This document shows, piece by piece, positions 49,723-63,000 of a DNA stretch of 64,000 nucleotides. The position numbers and the translations under genes are program-made. Numbering within the stretch: position 1 is the stretch's first letter; every line of letters begins with the position of its first letter. This stretch comes from Otis tarda (Eukaryota > Chordata > Aves > Otidiformes > Otididae): NCBI GenBank assembly GCA_026413225.1, contig CM048552.1, positions 193,846,053 through 193,910,052 of the forward strand, written 5' to 3'. The notes beneath the pieces are model-generated. The model was not told the DNA's origin and ran no database searches. It worked only from the letters and a program-made list of their open reading frames with translations.

Positions 49723-51311
49723 TCCAGTGAGGGCTGTGGAAAAAAAGGCAACCTGCCAGCCAGGAAAGCTTGTTGCCAGGATGACATTTCCCTGTTTGCA
49801 ATGATTTCTCTAAGGCCTGTGAAATCCTACAGTTTTTGCATCCTTGCAAATATGTACTTCCCTAGTTTTCATATCATTTCAGCTCCTTCCTTTGCACTGC
49901 ATCCCATACAAACTTGTCTTCAGCACCAGAGCACAGTGCTATTGCCTCAGTCTGTTTTTCTAAGGCAGTCTTGTGAGAGATCACACGCTCATCTTCACTA
50001 ACAATGCTGGCCTCAATGCCATTTCCCCCATTGCCCATGCGATTACCTTTGTGACATTTCTGTGGCTTCTTTTATGTATGATATTTCCATTTATTTCTGG
50101 TCCACCTACATTTTTGTTTAATCTTCCCTAATGCAAAAGAAGCTATTTACAAGGTGTCAATGAAAAAATTTAAAATATAGATATCATCTCTGGCAGGTTT
50201 CTGAGAACACCTTACTGACATTGAATTTATTTGCTTAGGGGATCCTGGGGGAGATGCTCCAGCTTATCCACTTTCTGCCCAGGGGACACCATGCGTGGCT
50301 GTGGAAGCTGAGGCGACCTGCTTGCCCCTCTGCAATGTCCTGTCCTGGTGCAAACCAGAGGCCCTTGCTGGGGCGAGCAACTTCAGCTGTGGCCGGGCCA
50401 GTTCCACCCTTTACACACCAGTGACTGGGAAGTGATGTGGAGCAAGCCCTGGAGTGCTATGCTCCAAGAGAGACGGCGAGCAGGGACCAGCTGAGGACAG
50501 AGGGACCATGTCTCTAGAGGCCTGTATCTCTGGGTGAGCCCAGAGGCCTTTATTTTTATCCCCTAACCAAGTCATCTACAAAATTATTTCAGAGCAGCTG
50601 TAGCTCGGTTTTAGCCTTCCTGTGGACAGTGCTAGTTCCCTGTTCTCCCCCGGTGTAAACACAGCACCACGCCACAAACCCACTCCCCGTCTGGGTGGCA
50701 GCCCCCAGGCTCTCGGGGGTGATGGCAGCAGGTCTTCTGTCATCAGCAGACCAGGCGCTTACCCAGCGCGAGAAACCTCCCTTGGCCTGCGGCGACAGAT
50801 GTGGCAGGGTATTCCCATGGCGTCGCTCAAACTTCCTTTGGATTTTTTTTTTTGAGCTCTTTAGCTTGGCAGCGCTGCTTTTTCTTCCCCTCATCGATAC
50901 CCAGAGAAATTATGCAGACTGCCAGTGCGTGAAAGCAGAAACTGTAACTGCTTCAAAATTAAGAATTGAGGTGAGACAGCAAAAAGTCAGCTGCACCGAA
51001 TTTACCCGAGAAAATATGTTATTGTAGAAGTGTGAGCAAAGGGCTAAAGAACTAGGCAAGGGCTGAGCAGCCAGAACGGAGGCAGCTGCTGGGCTTGGTG
51101 GAGGCATCCTCCGACAGAAGGAAGACACTCCCCGACCACCAGAGAGGCCCTCTGCTCCCCATCCCACAGCCGTTTCCTTCAGGCTCAGGTCTTGGGCCCT
51201 CGCTTTTGAAGAAGTGGTTTCACTGTGGGCAGTGACGTGCACCCTTAAGGCAACCACCTGCACGGCTCGGTTTCACTCACGGGGCCGGGGGCCTTTAGGG
51301 CATCGCCAGCC
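49723..51311. other. Intergenic, moderately GC-rich from about 50.2 kb
   Basis: The stretch 50.2-51.3 kb has higher GC than the flanks but sparse CpG. It contains open frames on both strands without recognisable homology. It could hold regulatory sequence upstream of a plus-strand gene; nothing definite is seen. Confidence 0.5.
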
Positions 51312-51663
51312 ATGGCAGCGGGCTGGCCCCACGGCCACCCCGATGGAAACCCCTTTCAGCTGGCAGGTAAGGTCTCCTCATGCCGCTCCTCGGACCCATT
51401 CCTCTCCATTTCCCAAACTCTCACTGCATCCCTTCAAACCTTTCCTTTCTTTCTCCTTTGACTTCTTACCCATTCATTTTCTCCTGCATCTTTTCTCTTC
51501 TGTCCCACCTTTTTTCTCTCTTCTGGGGATGCTTCTCTCCCTCCCTCCCATCACCCTAGTCTCTCCCAGTGCAGTCTGGCTTTTGCTCGCACTGCACCTA
51601 GCAGATTTCATACTCAAGGCAAAAGTATTTAAATATACTGATTTTTTGTTTCCTTTTTCCTGA
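51312..51663 (+). other. Weak two-exon coding candidate with signal-peptide-like start
   Basis: An ATG at 51312 in strong context (G at -3 and +4) opens 18 codons to a near-consensus donor CAG|GTAAGG at 51366. A 208-bp C/T-rich stretch ends in an acceptor at 51574. Splicing is in phase 1 and gives a hydrophobic segment reading LAVWLLLALHLADF, then a stop at 51661-51663 or a possible further donor. The predicted order (polar start, hydrophobic core) is that of a secreted or membrane protein. Phase 1 after a short first exon is also what I recall for FLT3, the expected neighbour. The sequence itself does not match FLT3 convincingly, and the whole arrangement may be chance. Confidence 0.2.
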
Positions 51664-54600
51664 TGTAAATGTGTTTCCTGGTGTTAATGCTAGCTTGACC
51701 TGATCACTTCAAATAATAGATCTACAATTTCCCAGGTAAATAATCTATGAATCTTGGTAAAGTGAAATATAACAATACATCTGTATCTTACCAGGTTTTG
51801 TTGTTGTTGTTCAATGATCTAAATAGAAGGTGGCATGATATTAATATCTAGAAAGTGTCTTTGTTTTGTTAGAGTAGAGAGTTTTGGATTTTAAGGCTTG
51901 ATTTCCTCTACTGAAAATCATCCCAACATTTAACTGTTAAGAGAAAAGTAAATAACATTTGCTTCCATCTCAAATGCCTGAAACTGTTTTTCTCTTAAAT
52001 AAATGGCTTAAATAAATGGCTTGCTCCCTTCAAACATGATCTTGCTGATTGAAAATCCAGAACTGAAAATAAAAAAGAGAGTGTTTTTCTCCTGATTGAC
52101 GCAATTCTGATGCATGCCTGGGAAAGTTATTTAACAACCTGTGGTCCATTTTCAGGTCCATATACAGGGATAATAATATTTACTTCAAAGAGCAATTGTT
52201 GGATATTATTCATTCATGCTTGAAAGTCTACTTGAGCTATTTGAAGAGAAGGTGGAGTAAAAATGAAAATTAGTATTTTATGATCTCCTGCTTTGCATGA
52301 CTGCTGATACTACTACTAAGCATCCCTGTCAAAGACGGATTTCTGTGTTTTCTTCTTGGCTGAGCTTTGCTAGTCTTGCAGGCTGCATAACAAAGTGAAT
52401 AAAAATTATTAGCATCTGGGATGTGATGGTGTCCAAAGGCTCCTCCAAGGGACAGGCTTTGGTGTGACTACAGGACAGTTCTGCAGAGAGAGAGCAAAAG
52501 GGGTGAGAGCCCCAGGGTGTGATTATCCTCTGGGAGGACTGGTGTTCTTTCTGTTGAGATATTATTTAGTCAAGGCGAGGTATATAGGAAAGCAGTGTTA
52601 CTTCTTGTAAGGCTAGCTGTTATAGGGGAAAAGAGCAAATACTTTTGGACATCCAAACTGGCTAGGATTTGAAGGATCAGAGACATAGCTGGCAGCAGAA
52701 ATTCTGAGAATTGCTGCCTCCATACATCTCTCTCTAGCAGATCACTCTTGAAAAGCAATTTTGATGTAAAAAATGTTAAGCATTTAATGAATCATATGTA
52801 GTTTCTTAAAAATGCATCTGTTCCCTTTAAGAATCTAATTATTATCTAGAGATAAGACCTAGTAATAAATTGTGCAGATGACAGACAGTATCTGTATGTT
52901 GAACTAGAATCGCGAGAAACTGTGACACTTAACCAGCAAAGAAAAACTAAACTGTAATAACACCCAGAGGAGAATCTCCACAACATCTGTAGACTTATGG
53001 CACCAGGTCTGTCTTTAAATTACAGGCTCAGAACTGCAAAAGTTTCAGAAAATAAAAAGCATCTTGCCTCTGTTATTTGCTGGAAATAAATGCTCCCCAG
53101 CAGCAAGGAATTTAATCCCAAGAACTTTAGAAAACAATATATACAATACGATATATATGTAGATAGGACTATATACATTAAAAGCACTATTTCAGTTCTT
53201 CATCTTCTTAACTTTTTCTGGTCATCTCAAGGAAGAGCTTGTGGTTAAAGTGTGTATTATCTAGTGTACAATTATCCTTCCATTAGTGGATGAGGTGGGA
53301 GCGTGGACGGGACCTGGGAACTGAGGCAGTAGTAGTTTCGTGTTTCACAAATTGGAGAATTTGGTGATGAACAGAGACTTTCGGTGACCTTTGTCATCAG
53401 GGGAAGTTTTCCATTAACAACCACTCTTGCTCCCTTTGGTTTTGTTGCACCCGCTCTTACTGAGAGCTGTTCATGAAACCCACGGTTTCAGGGCACTGGA
53501 CAGAAATGAAGCTGTGAGATGCTGACTGAGATCTCCCTGTGGCTGGCAAATGAGAGGAAACTTTATAAGAGCAAGGACTGCAAACTCAGGCCCAAACAAG
53601 CTCTGGATTAGTTTATGGTGTGTCTGATTGCACAAAAACTATAGGACAATACTGTTGACAAACCCCTCACAGAACACACAGGTGTATATTACATTCCTGT
53701 GGCAGAGACCCAGGAAAGTAGGAGATGGGCTAGGACACTTCTGCTTTTTAAGGAGAACCCCAGAAGTGCTTGGGACCCAGCCGTCTGCAGGATCGGTCCA
53801 TCTCCCAGCAGTACACCAATTTCTTTCCAACAAACCAGCTGACAAACATTCCAGAGCAAGTTCAGGCGCCGAGCCCTGCGCACCCCAGGGGGAATCAAGT
53901 TTGATCCTGACTACGATCTCTTTCCTGAAACATGCAGAAACCTGGGTGCAAGCTGGCTGTAAAGGCTGGATAAGGCCAGTATACATGGTCTGCTTGCTCA
54001 AGGAAACAGTCATGCCCAGCAGAACATATTTTCGTGCTCATGCATCACCATATATTTCATGGATCAGAATATAAGGTATGACTTCTGAAGTGAAGATTCC
54101 TGAAGGTGAAAGGATCATGCAGGAAAAGGGTTATTTTCCAATGGAAGTAAATGCAACTTAGGAGTATGGGTGTTTTATTTCTTTTGAGGTTCAGCCCCAT
54201 TTACTTTTCCCTCATTTTCTCCAGAAAATTCCTCAGGTTACCCATATTTCGTGCTACTGAGAAGCTGGAAGATGCCCAGAGCACAGCCCTACCACCAGGG
54301 CCACCCCCACGTCTCTGCCCACAATGAGTGGGTGCATCCTGCCATGGCTGCTCAGCGGCGGCAGGTTTGTCAGTGGAGCAGAGCTGTGGGCATCCTGTCC
54401 TTCTGCAGCATCCCCTTTGAGATCCCTTCCTATCGTGACCCCAAAATAATATAGCACAGAGAACTTCTTGTTCATGGGTGTCGGAAAGTGTATTTTTCTA
54501 AAGATCTGAAACTTCATGGCATAAATTCACCCACGTTTAAGATTCTGCACTGTTAGCTGAGAAGCTGGTTTGGGTCATTGGGTTGAGTTAGGTTTTCTGA

Positions 54601-56227
54601 AAGTCTTCATGGAGATGTTCACTGCAAAAGGCAGGGATGAAAAAGTCCAGCAAACAGCAGTGGGAATGAAATTGGAGAGTAAAATATTTACAAAGAAAAA
54701 ATGTGAGAGAGTGAGACTGGATGACTGATGAAGGCAGAAAGCAATTTCACATACATAGTAACACCAGAAAAGGACAAGGACTGTTTAATCCCAGTGATCA
54801 TAGCCTTTTAAAAGAAAAATAGGGACAAAAAAAAAAATCAGTCCAGAGCCAACAAACATCAACAATTCTCAAATGGGCAGGAAGACCATATTTCCCATAT
54901 AGCTTAAACCCATCGCAGTTAATGGAAATACCTTTGAGAAGATATTGTAGGACTTTAAACTGAGACACAATGCAAAATGCTTCCTTAAGCAATCTGTAAC
55001 CCTTCAAACACAGATAATACCCTAAAAATTGCTGGTGTGTTTGAAGGATAGACTCTTCTTTTCTCCTCTGTATTTCATGAGAAATACGATAATGGCAAAG
55101 CTAGACAGACAGCTGGATAAACGTTGTGTGCCTATTTCCCATCCAAAGGAAGGAATGGCTCCCTAATTTCTCTAAGATGTTTCCTTAAAAACTGCTGAAC
55201 AAACTGAACCAGGCAAACAGACAGAAAAGCTTGCTTATCACCTGGATATTTAGCTCTGTTACTGTTGTAAAAGCAAGACATTACTTACTCCTTTCTTTGT
55301 AGTCTAGGCTTAATTGTGTAGATAAGATTTCGAATAGTTAAGATACAAGGGCTGGTTTGAAAAGTGTTTTGTTGTTACAAGGTGCTCTTTAAGGAGTATG
55401 TTGGATTTTACATTTGTACAGCTACTTGGGAATTGCAATTGTTTTTTAACCCTAACCTCGTAATGATACAAATAAGAACAACTAGTATTTATTTTTTGTT
55501 AATTTTTTACCAAGTTTGGTACCAAGTATCAACTACCATTTTTATCAAATATCTTGGGTTCATTTTTATCTTTCCATATTTTGTAGCAAAACCGTTCTCT
55601 CCTGTTCTCCCTCTTTCTGTCCATCCTTCCCCCATACACAATTCAGGCCTTCTCTGTCCCCTCCTCACCCCCTTTTCCAGGAAAGGAAGGACGATTTACT
55701 ATAGTCACTTGTGGAAACCATTGTTTTCATTTAAAAGGGAAGTTTTACGATACTAGGATGACAAATAGTATCGTTTCATTATCTACCATCTTCTGTTTTC
55801 ATTTCTCTTTTGGGCAGATCCTTTTTGTGTTGTTGATGGGGTGCCAGGAATCTCCTACCTTTACCTTTAAGTACTTTGTTTAAGTAGTCCTTGCTTCCAA
55901 GAAGTTAGTAATTCCACTAATGTCAGTAGCAGTGCTAGAGTATGTCAGGTAATGAAACTAGAGTGCTTAAACACAGAGCAGTTTAAAGAAAAAAAAAAAG
56001 AATTGAAGCAAACTTACTTATGTCATTAGATGAAACATATCTGTTTGCTTTGCTTCAGGGTTGTCTATCCAGCTTTTTAATTGCACGAATGTGCCATTCC
56101 TGTGAGCAAATGTCCTCAAGAGAACAATCAAGAATAAAGACAGTCCAGTGTCACTTTCTGATTCATGGGGGACCTCTGTGGTGGCATCACACTAGTGCTT
56201 CTTTGCCCACAGAATTATCCCTTTGCT
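51664..56227. other. Intergenic, no gene recognised
   Basis: AT-rich sequence with a GC-richer patch at about 53.7-54.45 kb. Overlapping open frames up to 148 codons (53628-54074) have no recognisable domain. There are no transposons apart from small tandem duplications. Confidence 0.6.
51995..52020. repeat. 13-bp tandem duplication
   Basis: The unit TTAAATAAATGGC occurs twice head to tail. It is a minor local duplication. Confidence 0.8.
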
Positions 56228-56790
56228 CACAGAATCACAGAAAGGTTGAGGTGGGAAAGAACCTCTGGAGATCACCTTGTCCAAGCTCCCCGCTCCAGCA
56301 GGACCACCTAGAGCCAGCTGCCCAGGACCCTGTCTAGATGGCTTTTGGATGTCTCTGAGGGTGGAGACCACCACCTCTCTGGGCAACCTGTGACAGTGCT
56401 TGGTCACCCACATAGTGTAAAGGTTTTTACCCATTGCCTCTGGTCCTGGCATTGGACACCACTGAAAAGAGCCTGGCTCCGTCCTTTTTGCCCCCTCCCT
56501 TCAGGTATTTATATACGTTGATAAGATCCCCCTGAGCCTCCTTCAGGTTGACCAGTCCCAGCTCTCTCAGCTTTTCCTCATAGGAGAGATGCTCCAGTCC
56601 CTTCATCATCTTTGTGGGCCTTTGTTGGATTCTCTTCAGTATGTCCATGTCTCTCTTACACTGAGGAGCCCACAACTGGACACAGGACTCCAGGTGTGTC
56701 CTCGCCAGTGCTGAGTAGAGGCGAAGGACCTCTACCTGCTGTCAAAACACCTCCTAATGTGGCCCAGGATACCATCGTTTGCCACACTTG
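56228..56790 (-). mobile_element. CR1 LINE fragment (5' flank)
   Basis: This is a minus-strand CR1 with its tail at 56228 (CAGAATCACAG) and ORF2 remnants including [20 protein letters not shown] and [20 protein letters not shown]. It is the same broad subfamily as 23752-24350, judged by the block CACCTAGAGCCAGCTGCCCA. The reading frame is broken several times. Confidence 0.94.
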
Positions 56791-59159
56791 AGGTAGAAAG
56801 GTCTGGGTGATGTGGGAGCCGAGAAGAAGCTCCCTTCAGAATAGGGAAGATGTGGTTAAGAAGCAGAAGAACCAGCCGCAATGTAGGCTCTTCCTCAGAA
56901 AGATAAGTTGCCATGGTAGCTGAGGTTCACTGCCTTTTCAGCCGCTTTTCAACCACTTCCCCAAAAAGGATGTCTTCAGCACTCCCAGTTATTTTTTGTA
57001 AACTGGATCACAAGTGGCTGGAATGGCCCAAACTGTAGGTAGAGCAGTGGGGCTTTCAGTGAGCTCCCTGTGATCACCAGCCTGAGCTGAGAAGTCACCA
57101 CGGGCTCACAGTCGGGGGGATTTGTGGAAGGGCTGTAATTCATTCAGCTAGTCCCGTGCAAAGCAGAAAAATGAATAATAACAAGCAAACTAACAATTCA
57201 GCTGTTGGAGCAGTGCCTTTATCTCGGACTCACAGGGAAGATAGATGGAAAGTTATCTTAGTGAAATGAAAGGCAAATAAGGGTTTGAATACAACCCTGC
57301 AGTCCTTCCTCTCCCAAGCCCAGGTAAACAAATACCAGAAGAGTCAGGACAGAGAGATAAAATGGAGCTAAATGTCTTGCTTGCTTCAGTCTTCAATATT
57401 TGCTCTGTGCTAGGGAGATAATTATTTTTTTTTCAGATAAAAACCACGAGTTACTTCATAGACTAAGAACTCAGAAAGGTGATTTCAAAGTGTATCTATA
57501 AATTAAGGAGCAACGTGGTACTTGAGCCAGTTTGTATTTAGCGAAGAAGACTGCAACAGCTAAACAGGTTGGGTTGCTCATAAATATACACAATCGCTCA
57601 CCCGCAGCAACTCATTCCCAGAGGAACAGCAAGTCTCATGTATTCAGGAAGGCAGGCATATGATTAGAAAGTCTGAAAAATGACAGAAATATATAAGTAA
57701 GTCAAACTGGATTGTTACTTGTCCTGACTTAAATGAATGCTGAAATCACTAATATGAATCACAGAGCATGATTTGGGTATCAGTCTGCAATAAAGTTAAT
57801 GGCAAAAGTAGTCAATACATTTGGATATATAATAGTATCATGTGAATAATGTGCCTGCACTTTGTGTCATCATTAGCTTATTTTTACTACATAAAGCACT
57901 GAAGCAAACATATCTGTAAATAATCAGGAAAAAAAACCAAAACAGGAGTAGCTCTGCTAACTCCCAGCTACCTGTTGTGTTGGATAAGGTTTTGTTTGGA
58001 TCTCTGACAGAGGAGTGAAAATACATCCCTAGTGTGACTCCTGATTTGAAATATTCAGCCATCTCAATTATTCTGTCTTAAAATCTCTAAATCATTTACA
58101 AGCTGGCTGCAATGAGCTGTAGGCAGGGTTGCTGACCCTGCTCCTCTAAGAAGAAAAGTACCAGCATTGAAAGGCATAATGTTACCCAAAAGATGAAGTT
58201 TACTGAAATCTGTAGCAAAAATATGTCAGGACATAGCAAGGCAGAAAACTAAATTTTGGAAATGATGGCCAAGTCATGAGATATACCAAAAAAAAAGTGG
58301 ACGAGTCAACTCCTTGCAGCTGTTTTCACCTGGGACCTGGGTTGGGGAAAATATGAGAAAAAATAAAAACATAGTAAATTAATTTCTGGACAGAGTCTTC
58401 CCTGCTGCATGTAGTAAACTCTGTTGGAGTAGGCAGGTCTTTGTAGTGATGCTCCTGAGGCAGATTGAGCAAACTTCTTTCTCATGTGTTGAAAGATCTT
58501 TTAGATTCAGATATATATTAAATTTGGAAGGATTAGGGAAGTGAACTTCTTAGGCAGATACAGTATAGTTTTACTGCAGAAGCTGACATAAAGTGAAGAA
58601 GTTATCAAGCAGCAGAACCCTTTGCTGGCACTTGCACTGGATGAATTAGAAATGGTTATTCCCTGTGACAACAGGTTTTGGTTTAATATCACTGCAAAAG
58701 AAGCACTTTTGAGATTACTATAACAAATAGGGGCACAACCTGTTTGAAGATGTTCTGCTGAGTAGGAGTTTTGTACTGTATACACATGAATTGTTCTTGT
58801 GCAAAAAAAACCAAAACAAAAACAAAAAACCAAACAAAACAAACAAACAAACAAACAAACAAAACCCAAAAAACCAACCAAACAAACAAATAAACCTTTT
58901 ATTTTTTCCAAAATGATAGAACTGAGTCAGAATCCTATCCGAACCATGCATGGATGGCCATGGGATCTTCCCAGAAAGGGCTGGTATTTTTAAGCTTTCT
59001 GTCTTTTAGTAGAAAATCGGAAAATATTTGCTGGAGACCCCATGGCAGAAACGAAGAAAAAGAAAAAGTCAGTTGTCTGTGATCAATTATTTAATTAATG
59101 TGTGAAAGACTTTACAAGGATTTTTTTTTGTTTTACATTCTGTTTCGTGAGAATGGAGA
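56791..59159. other. Intergenic, no gene recognised
   Basis: AT-rich sequence with the (CAAA)n tract at its right end. No coding or RNA gene seen. Confidence 0.6.
58802..58896. repeat. (CAAA)n low-complexity repeat
   Basis: This A/C-only tract has five or more consecutive CAAA units plus CCAAA variants. It is the opposite-strand equivalent in composition to the tract at 18830-18969. No gene is nearby; the open frames on either strand are low-complexity artefacts. Confidence 0.92.
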
Positions 59160-59465
59160 AACGCAGGGCAGCTCCTTCACAAGCGAAGAGGAGCCAGAAC
59201 TGGCCGAAGTTAGTCACCAGTCGCGAAGATGCCCTGCACTCCAAAGGGCCGGGTGCGCGCCCGGCGCTGTCTCTGCTCTTTGTCGCGGGGCTGCGCGGGG
59301 GCTGCGCGGGGAGGCAGCTCCCCCTGGCGGCCGCCGCCTGCCGCCCTCCCCGGGCGGCTCTCGGGGTTTCCTCTCTCCGGCAGAGGAGCCCCTGGGAGAA
59401 ACAGCCGGTGATGCCGCAGGTGGTAAAAGCCGTGGGCGAGCGAATCCAGGTGCAAAAATAATTCC
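59160..59465. promoter_or_regulatory. Small isolated CpG island
   Basis: About 300 bp with dense CpG and high GC (for example GGTGCGCGCCCGGCGCTG at 59250-59267) stands alone in AT-rich sequence, 15 kb from the PAN3 island. It has open frames in several phases, which is usual for GC-rich DNA and not evidence of coding. Its position fits a promoter of a gene divergent from PAN3, such as FLT3 by mammalian synteny, but no first coding exon is recognised. Confidence 0.6.
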
Positions 59466-59593
59466 GAGCAAGTGCGATGGCAAACAAGACTGGCAGGTGA
59501 CTGTAGCGTTCCAGGATGCTGTATAACATCAGCGTTGTTTCTCATTATTAGTTTTTGACTCAGTACGTAGTGCCTAATTAAGCACAATTAAGT

Positions 59594-60067
59594 AACTTTG
59601 AGTTGCTGGAGCGCATCCAGAGAAGGGCAAGGAAGCTGGTGAAGGGTCTGGAGAACAAGTCTTAGAAGGAGCAGCTGAGGGAACTGGGATTGTTTAGTCT
59701 GGAGAACAGGAGGCTGGGGGGAGACCTCATTGCTCTCTACAATTGCCTGAAAGGAGATTGTAGGGAGGCGAGTGTTGGTCTCTTCTCCCAAGTAACTAGT
59801 GATAGGATGAAAGCAAATGGCCTCAAGTTACGGCAGGGGAGGTTTAAGTTGGATATTAGGAAACACTTCTTTACTGAAAGAGTGGTCAGGCACTGTAACA
59901 GGCTGCCCAGGGAAGTGGTGGAGTCACCATCCCTGGAGGTGTTCAAAGAAGGTGTAGACATGGCACTTCAAGACATGGTTTGGTGGACATGGTGGTGTTG
60001 GGTTGATGGTTGAACTTGAAGATGTTGGAGGTCTCTTCTAACCTTAAGATTCTATGATTCTATGATT
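59594..60067 (+). mobile_element. CR1 LINE fragment with octamer tail (5' flank)
   Basis: This is a plus-strand CR1 of the same subfamily as the long copy at 21540-22440; shared words include [20 protein letters not shown]. It ends with two perfect ATTCTATG octamers (60049-60064), the hallmark tail of bird CR1. One internal stop (TAG at 59663) interrupts ORF2 upstream. It starts just 130 bp after the small CpG island at 59160-59465. Confidence 0.95.
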
Positions 60068-63000
60068 GCCGAAACCACACAGCCTCCCCTAGTTCCCTCT
60101 CCTCACTGCTTTCCTGCTCAGTCATTCACATCTAAAAAGTCTCAGTTCCCTTCCGCTAATCCCTCCTGAAGAGCTATCGCACTCTATAGGCTATGTTTTT
60201 CCATCACAAATCTCAATCATGCTTGAACATGACAGTAAATAATTACATCAATTTGCATTATATTTGTTGTAATTAACTGGTAAGACCAGATAAATGAGTG
60301 GTCCTGGCCTAGACGTACCCCATCCAGTGTTACAGCAACTGGTCACAATTAGCATGAGCTGCAACAGAGGAATCTTGTCACCCACCTTGCTTGTTAAACC
60401 TTATTCTAACATGGATATTGTTCTGCAACATGGAGCAACTCCTCTGGCCCCATCATCCTGTGAGAAGGAACTTACAGGTTGTGGTGTTTTTTGAAGCTGG
60501 GAGTTATCTAAGGTGAAAGGGTGAAGACACCAAGGAAATAAGATGCACTAAAAGACAAGGAAGGAGAAAAGTTAAGTTTGGTGTTAGAGAATTAAGATAT
60601 GGGTAAAAGGTAGGAATTCATTTAAGATCAGTTCTTTCTACCTGTCCTGCCTTCCTCTGATTTTTATCATATTTATATTAAGTAAAATTCTCACTTCAGC
60701 TTTGGGGTTGATTTGAGAAAAAGGCAGCCACTTGCAAAGCTGTGGATTTTTTAAGAGTTAAGGCATGAGTATTAGGCTCATCCATGTCACCACTTTTACA
60801 GATTTGTTCCTGGCAGCACATGGCTATGGGACAACTACAGCTTTCCTGGAAAAAAATGGTCCTTCTGCCTTCCCTGATCAGAAAGAAAATTTTGGAAAGT
60901 TGATCTGGAAAGTCTCACCCAGAGAAAACAGTCAGAAGCCAAATAAGAAGCAAAACATAGTTTGCTTTATGTATGTGTCCTGAGCTGTAAAGCAGTATGG
61001 AAGATTGTTCTATGTCCAGGAAAAACCTGACAGCTATGTAAAATACTGAGCACCCTGAGCTGGACACAAACACAGGATGCATCCTTTGGTGCAAAAAGAA
61101 ATGTTTTTTCTTCATCCTTCACAGTGCTCCAGTTCCTCAGCTATTCTTTTTCTGATAAACTCCAACTTTCAACATATTTTGGAGTCACTTTCTCAGTTTT
61201 CCAAAGGTTACTTTAGTCATCCCTCATTTGAAAATAAAATTCTGTAAGCAGTTCCATTAGGTGAACCATCTGATAGTTGAACTAGCTTAAACGTAGCCTC
61301 TTGGTTTGATATCTCTCCAGTAGATTCAGGCCTTTCTTCTCAGCACCGTGACACATAAGCCCACTTTTTGACCTATACAAACACTTCTCCAAGCATGTGC
61401 TTACGCATCTTGATGAAATCCTGCCTCAGTTTGTGGCAACTAGAGGCTTGTCTGACTTCAGTGAGAATAAGATTTCTCCTACTGCATTTGTTTTGGTATA
61501 GCCTATAAAATGATAACGAAGATGGAAAGCAGGCATAAACAAACATTGTTCAGAGGCAGCAATTTATTTCCATTCCAGCTTCACTACAGTTTGACAATAC
61601 ACAATATGATTATGCACTCTACATATTCGATATTCCTTACCCCATGCTTTCAGTCTCTGTAGTTCTTACTTTGGGCTTTTGGGAGGATGACTGACATGCA
61701 GACCATAACAGCAGTTCCCAGACAGGCCAACTGAAAGATCAAGATGGTGAATCAGAGCATTATCATTTTCCCAATATTTCTTTTATTGATTCTGCTTCTG
61801 CTGGAAGGCTCACTTGTGCTCTCGATCTATTTTGTCAATGCAATGTATTTCTCTAAGACCTACACAAGTTTAGGCCACCCCATCTCATCTCGTGTAAAGA
61901 CTTCTGACTAGTACACCACTCATTTTTTTCTCACTGTAAAGCAGCTGGAATCATCTCAGGTTCAAAATAACCTTATTTGATTTCACAAGAATAAAGACAG
62001 AGGACAGCAGTGATTAACTCTAGTGGTTAACAGGACAAGGAGTCCTATTTTCTCCTATGCATGAGGGTGTCGGGGTGCTCACTGCTCCCACTTCCAGCAT
62101 ATACTCTCACGTACCACCCTTTACAGATGCAGTTCCTGTTCATCAGACACCTTGTTTGCATGTCTCACTCACAGTCTGGTTGCTACATCTCCTTCTGCCT
62201 AACTCTTAGCTGCAAAGCTTTCCCCTGTTGGTGTTTAAATACATCTTTCCCTTTCCTGCTGCAGCATTGGGCATCCTGCTAACCAGGCGATGTGAGCAAA
62301 GTGGAGTAATGCCAGGGATAAATTGGCTCTGCTTTTACAATCAGAAGCTAAGACTATTTGCGGATCGGAAAGCTGAAGCAAGGGAATGCTCAACAGGCCG
62401 AATGAGTTGAACTCTTGAGGCTGGATTTTCAGGTGGTTTCAGCTGGCGTGTCTTGGAAATCAGTGGACATAGGTAGGTTTCCATCAGCTAAGCCCCTGGC
62501 TGTGAGCCTGTTAGATGGTCTCTGGCTTGAAAAGTGTGAAAGGTAAAGTGGGCAGCAAACAAATAGAAGTGGAGAAAGCTGAGCAGAGGAGGACTTGGTG
62601 AAAGGCTAGTGGAAGGGATGGAAATCCAACTTGCATGGGTGGGGAGGGGGAGGAATTCAGCATGCTCGGTGTAGATACCTAATGCGCACCTGCCTTTCAG
62701 TTGCCCTCTGGCACTCACTGTCTTAAAAAGTGCCAACATTTTCTTTGTAGCAATGGAGGGAGGTACATGTCTTCATGAAGAAGTCCTGTCCATCTTTCTT
62801 AGGGATGACAGACAGACAGAGCCTTCTTCAGAGGTCTGCAAAAGCGGAGCGTTGCCTGTGTATACTGTGGAAAGGTGGCACCCAAAATGAAGTGTATATT
62901 AGGTGCCCAAATGAGGATGACTCAGTCTTAATCCACTTTTGCCAAGAGGGCTGAGAAGAGGTTGTCAAGATGTTGCCTTAGAGCTCGGGCAGCTCCAGAA

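Noticed and set aside
49097-49849. 250-codon minus-strand open frame
   Set aside because: It is antisense to the CR1 copy at 49276-49722 and has no family resemblance.
53628-54074. 148-codon plus-strand open frame
   Set aside because: No domain, signal or homology is recognised, and an overlapping minus-strand frame is nearly as long. A chance open stretch in a GC-richer patch.
58507-58993. Hydrophobic and Lys/Gln-rich open frames around the (CAAA)n tract
   Set aside because: They are products of the simple repeat, not genes. The same holds for frames at 18728-18983.
59095-59529. Long open frames on both strands through the small CpG island
   Set aside because: Several frames are open at once because of GC content, and none matches FLT3 or another known first exon. 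Kept only as a candidate promoter.
60765-60983. Possible FLT3 exon at 60.8-61.0 kb
   Set aside because: The translated sequence shows no immunoglobulin-domain cysteine pattern or similarity to FLT3, and splice sites in the right phase are missing.
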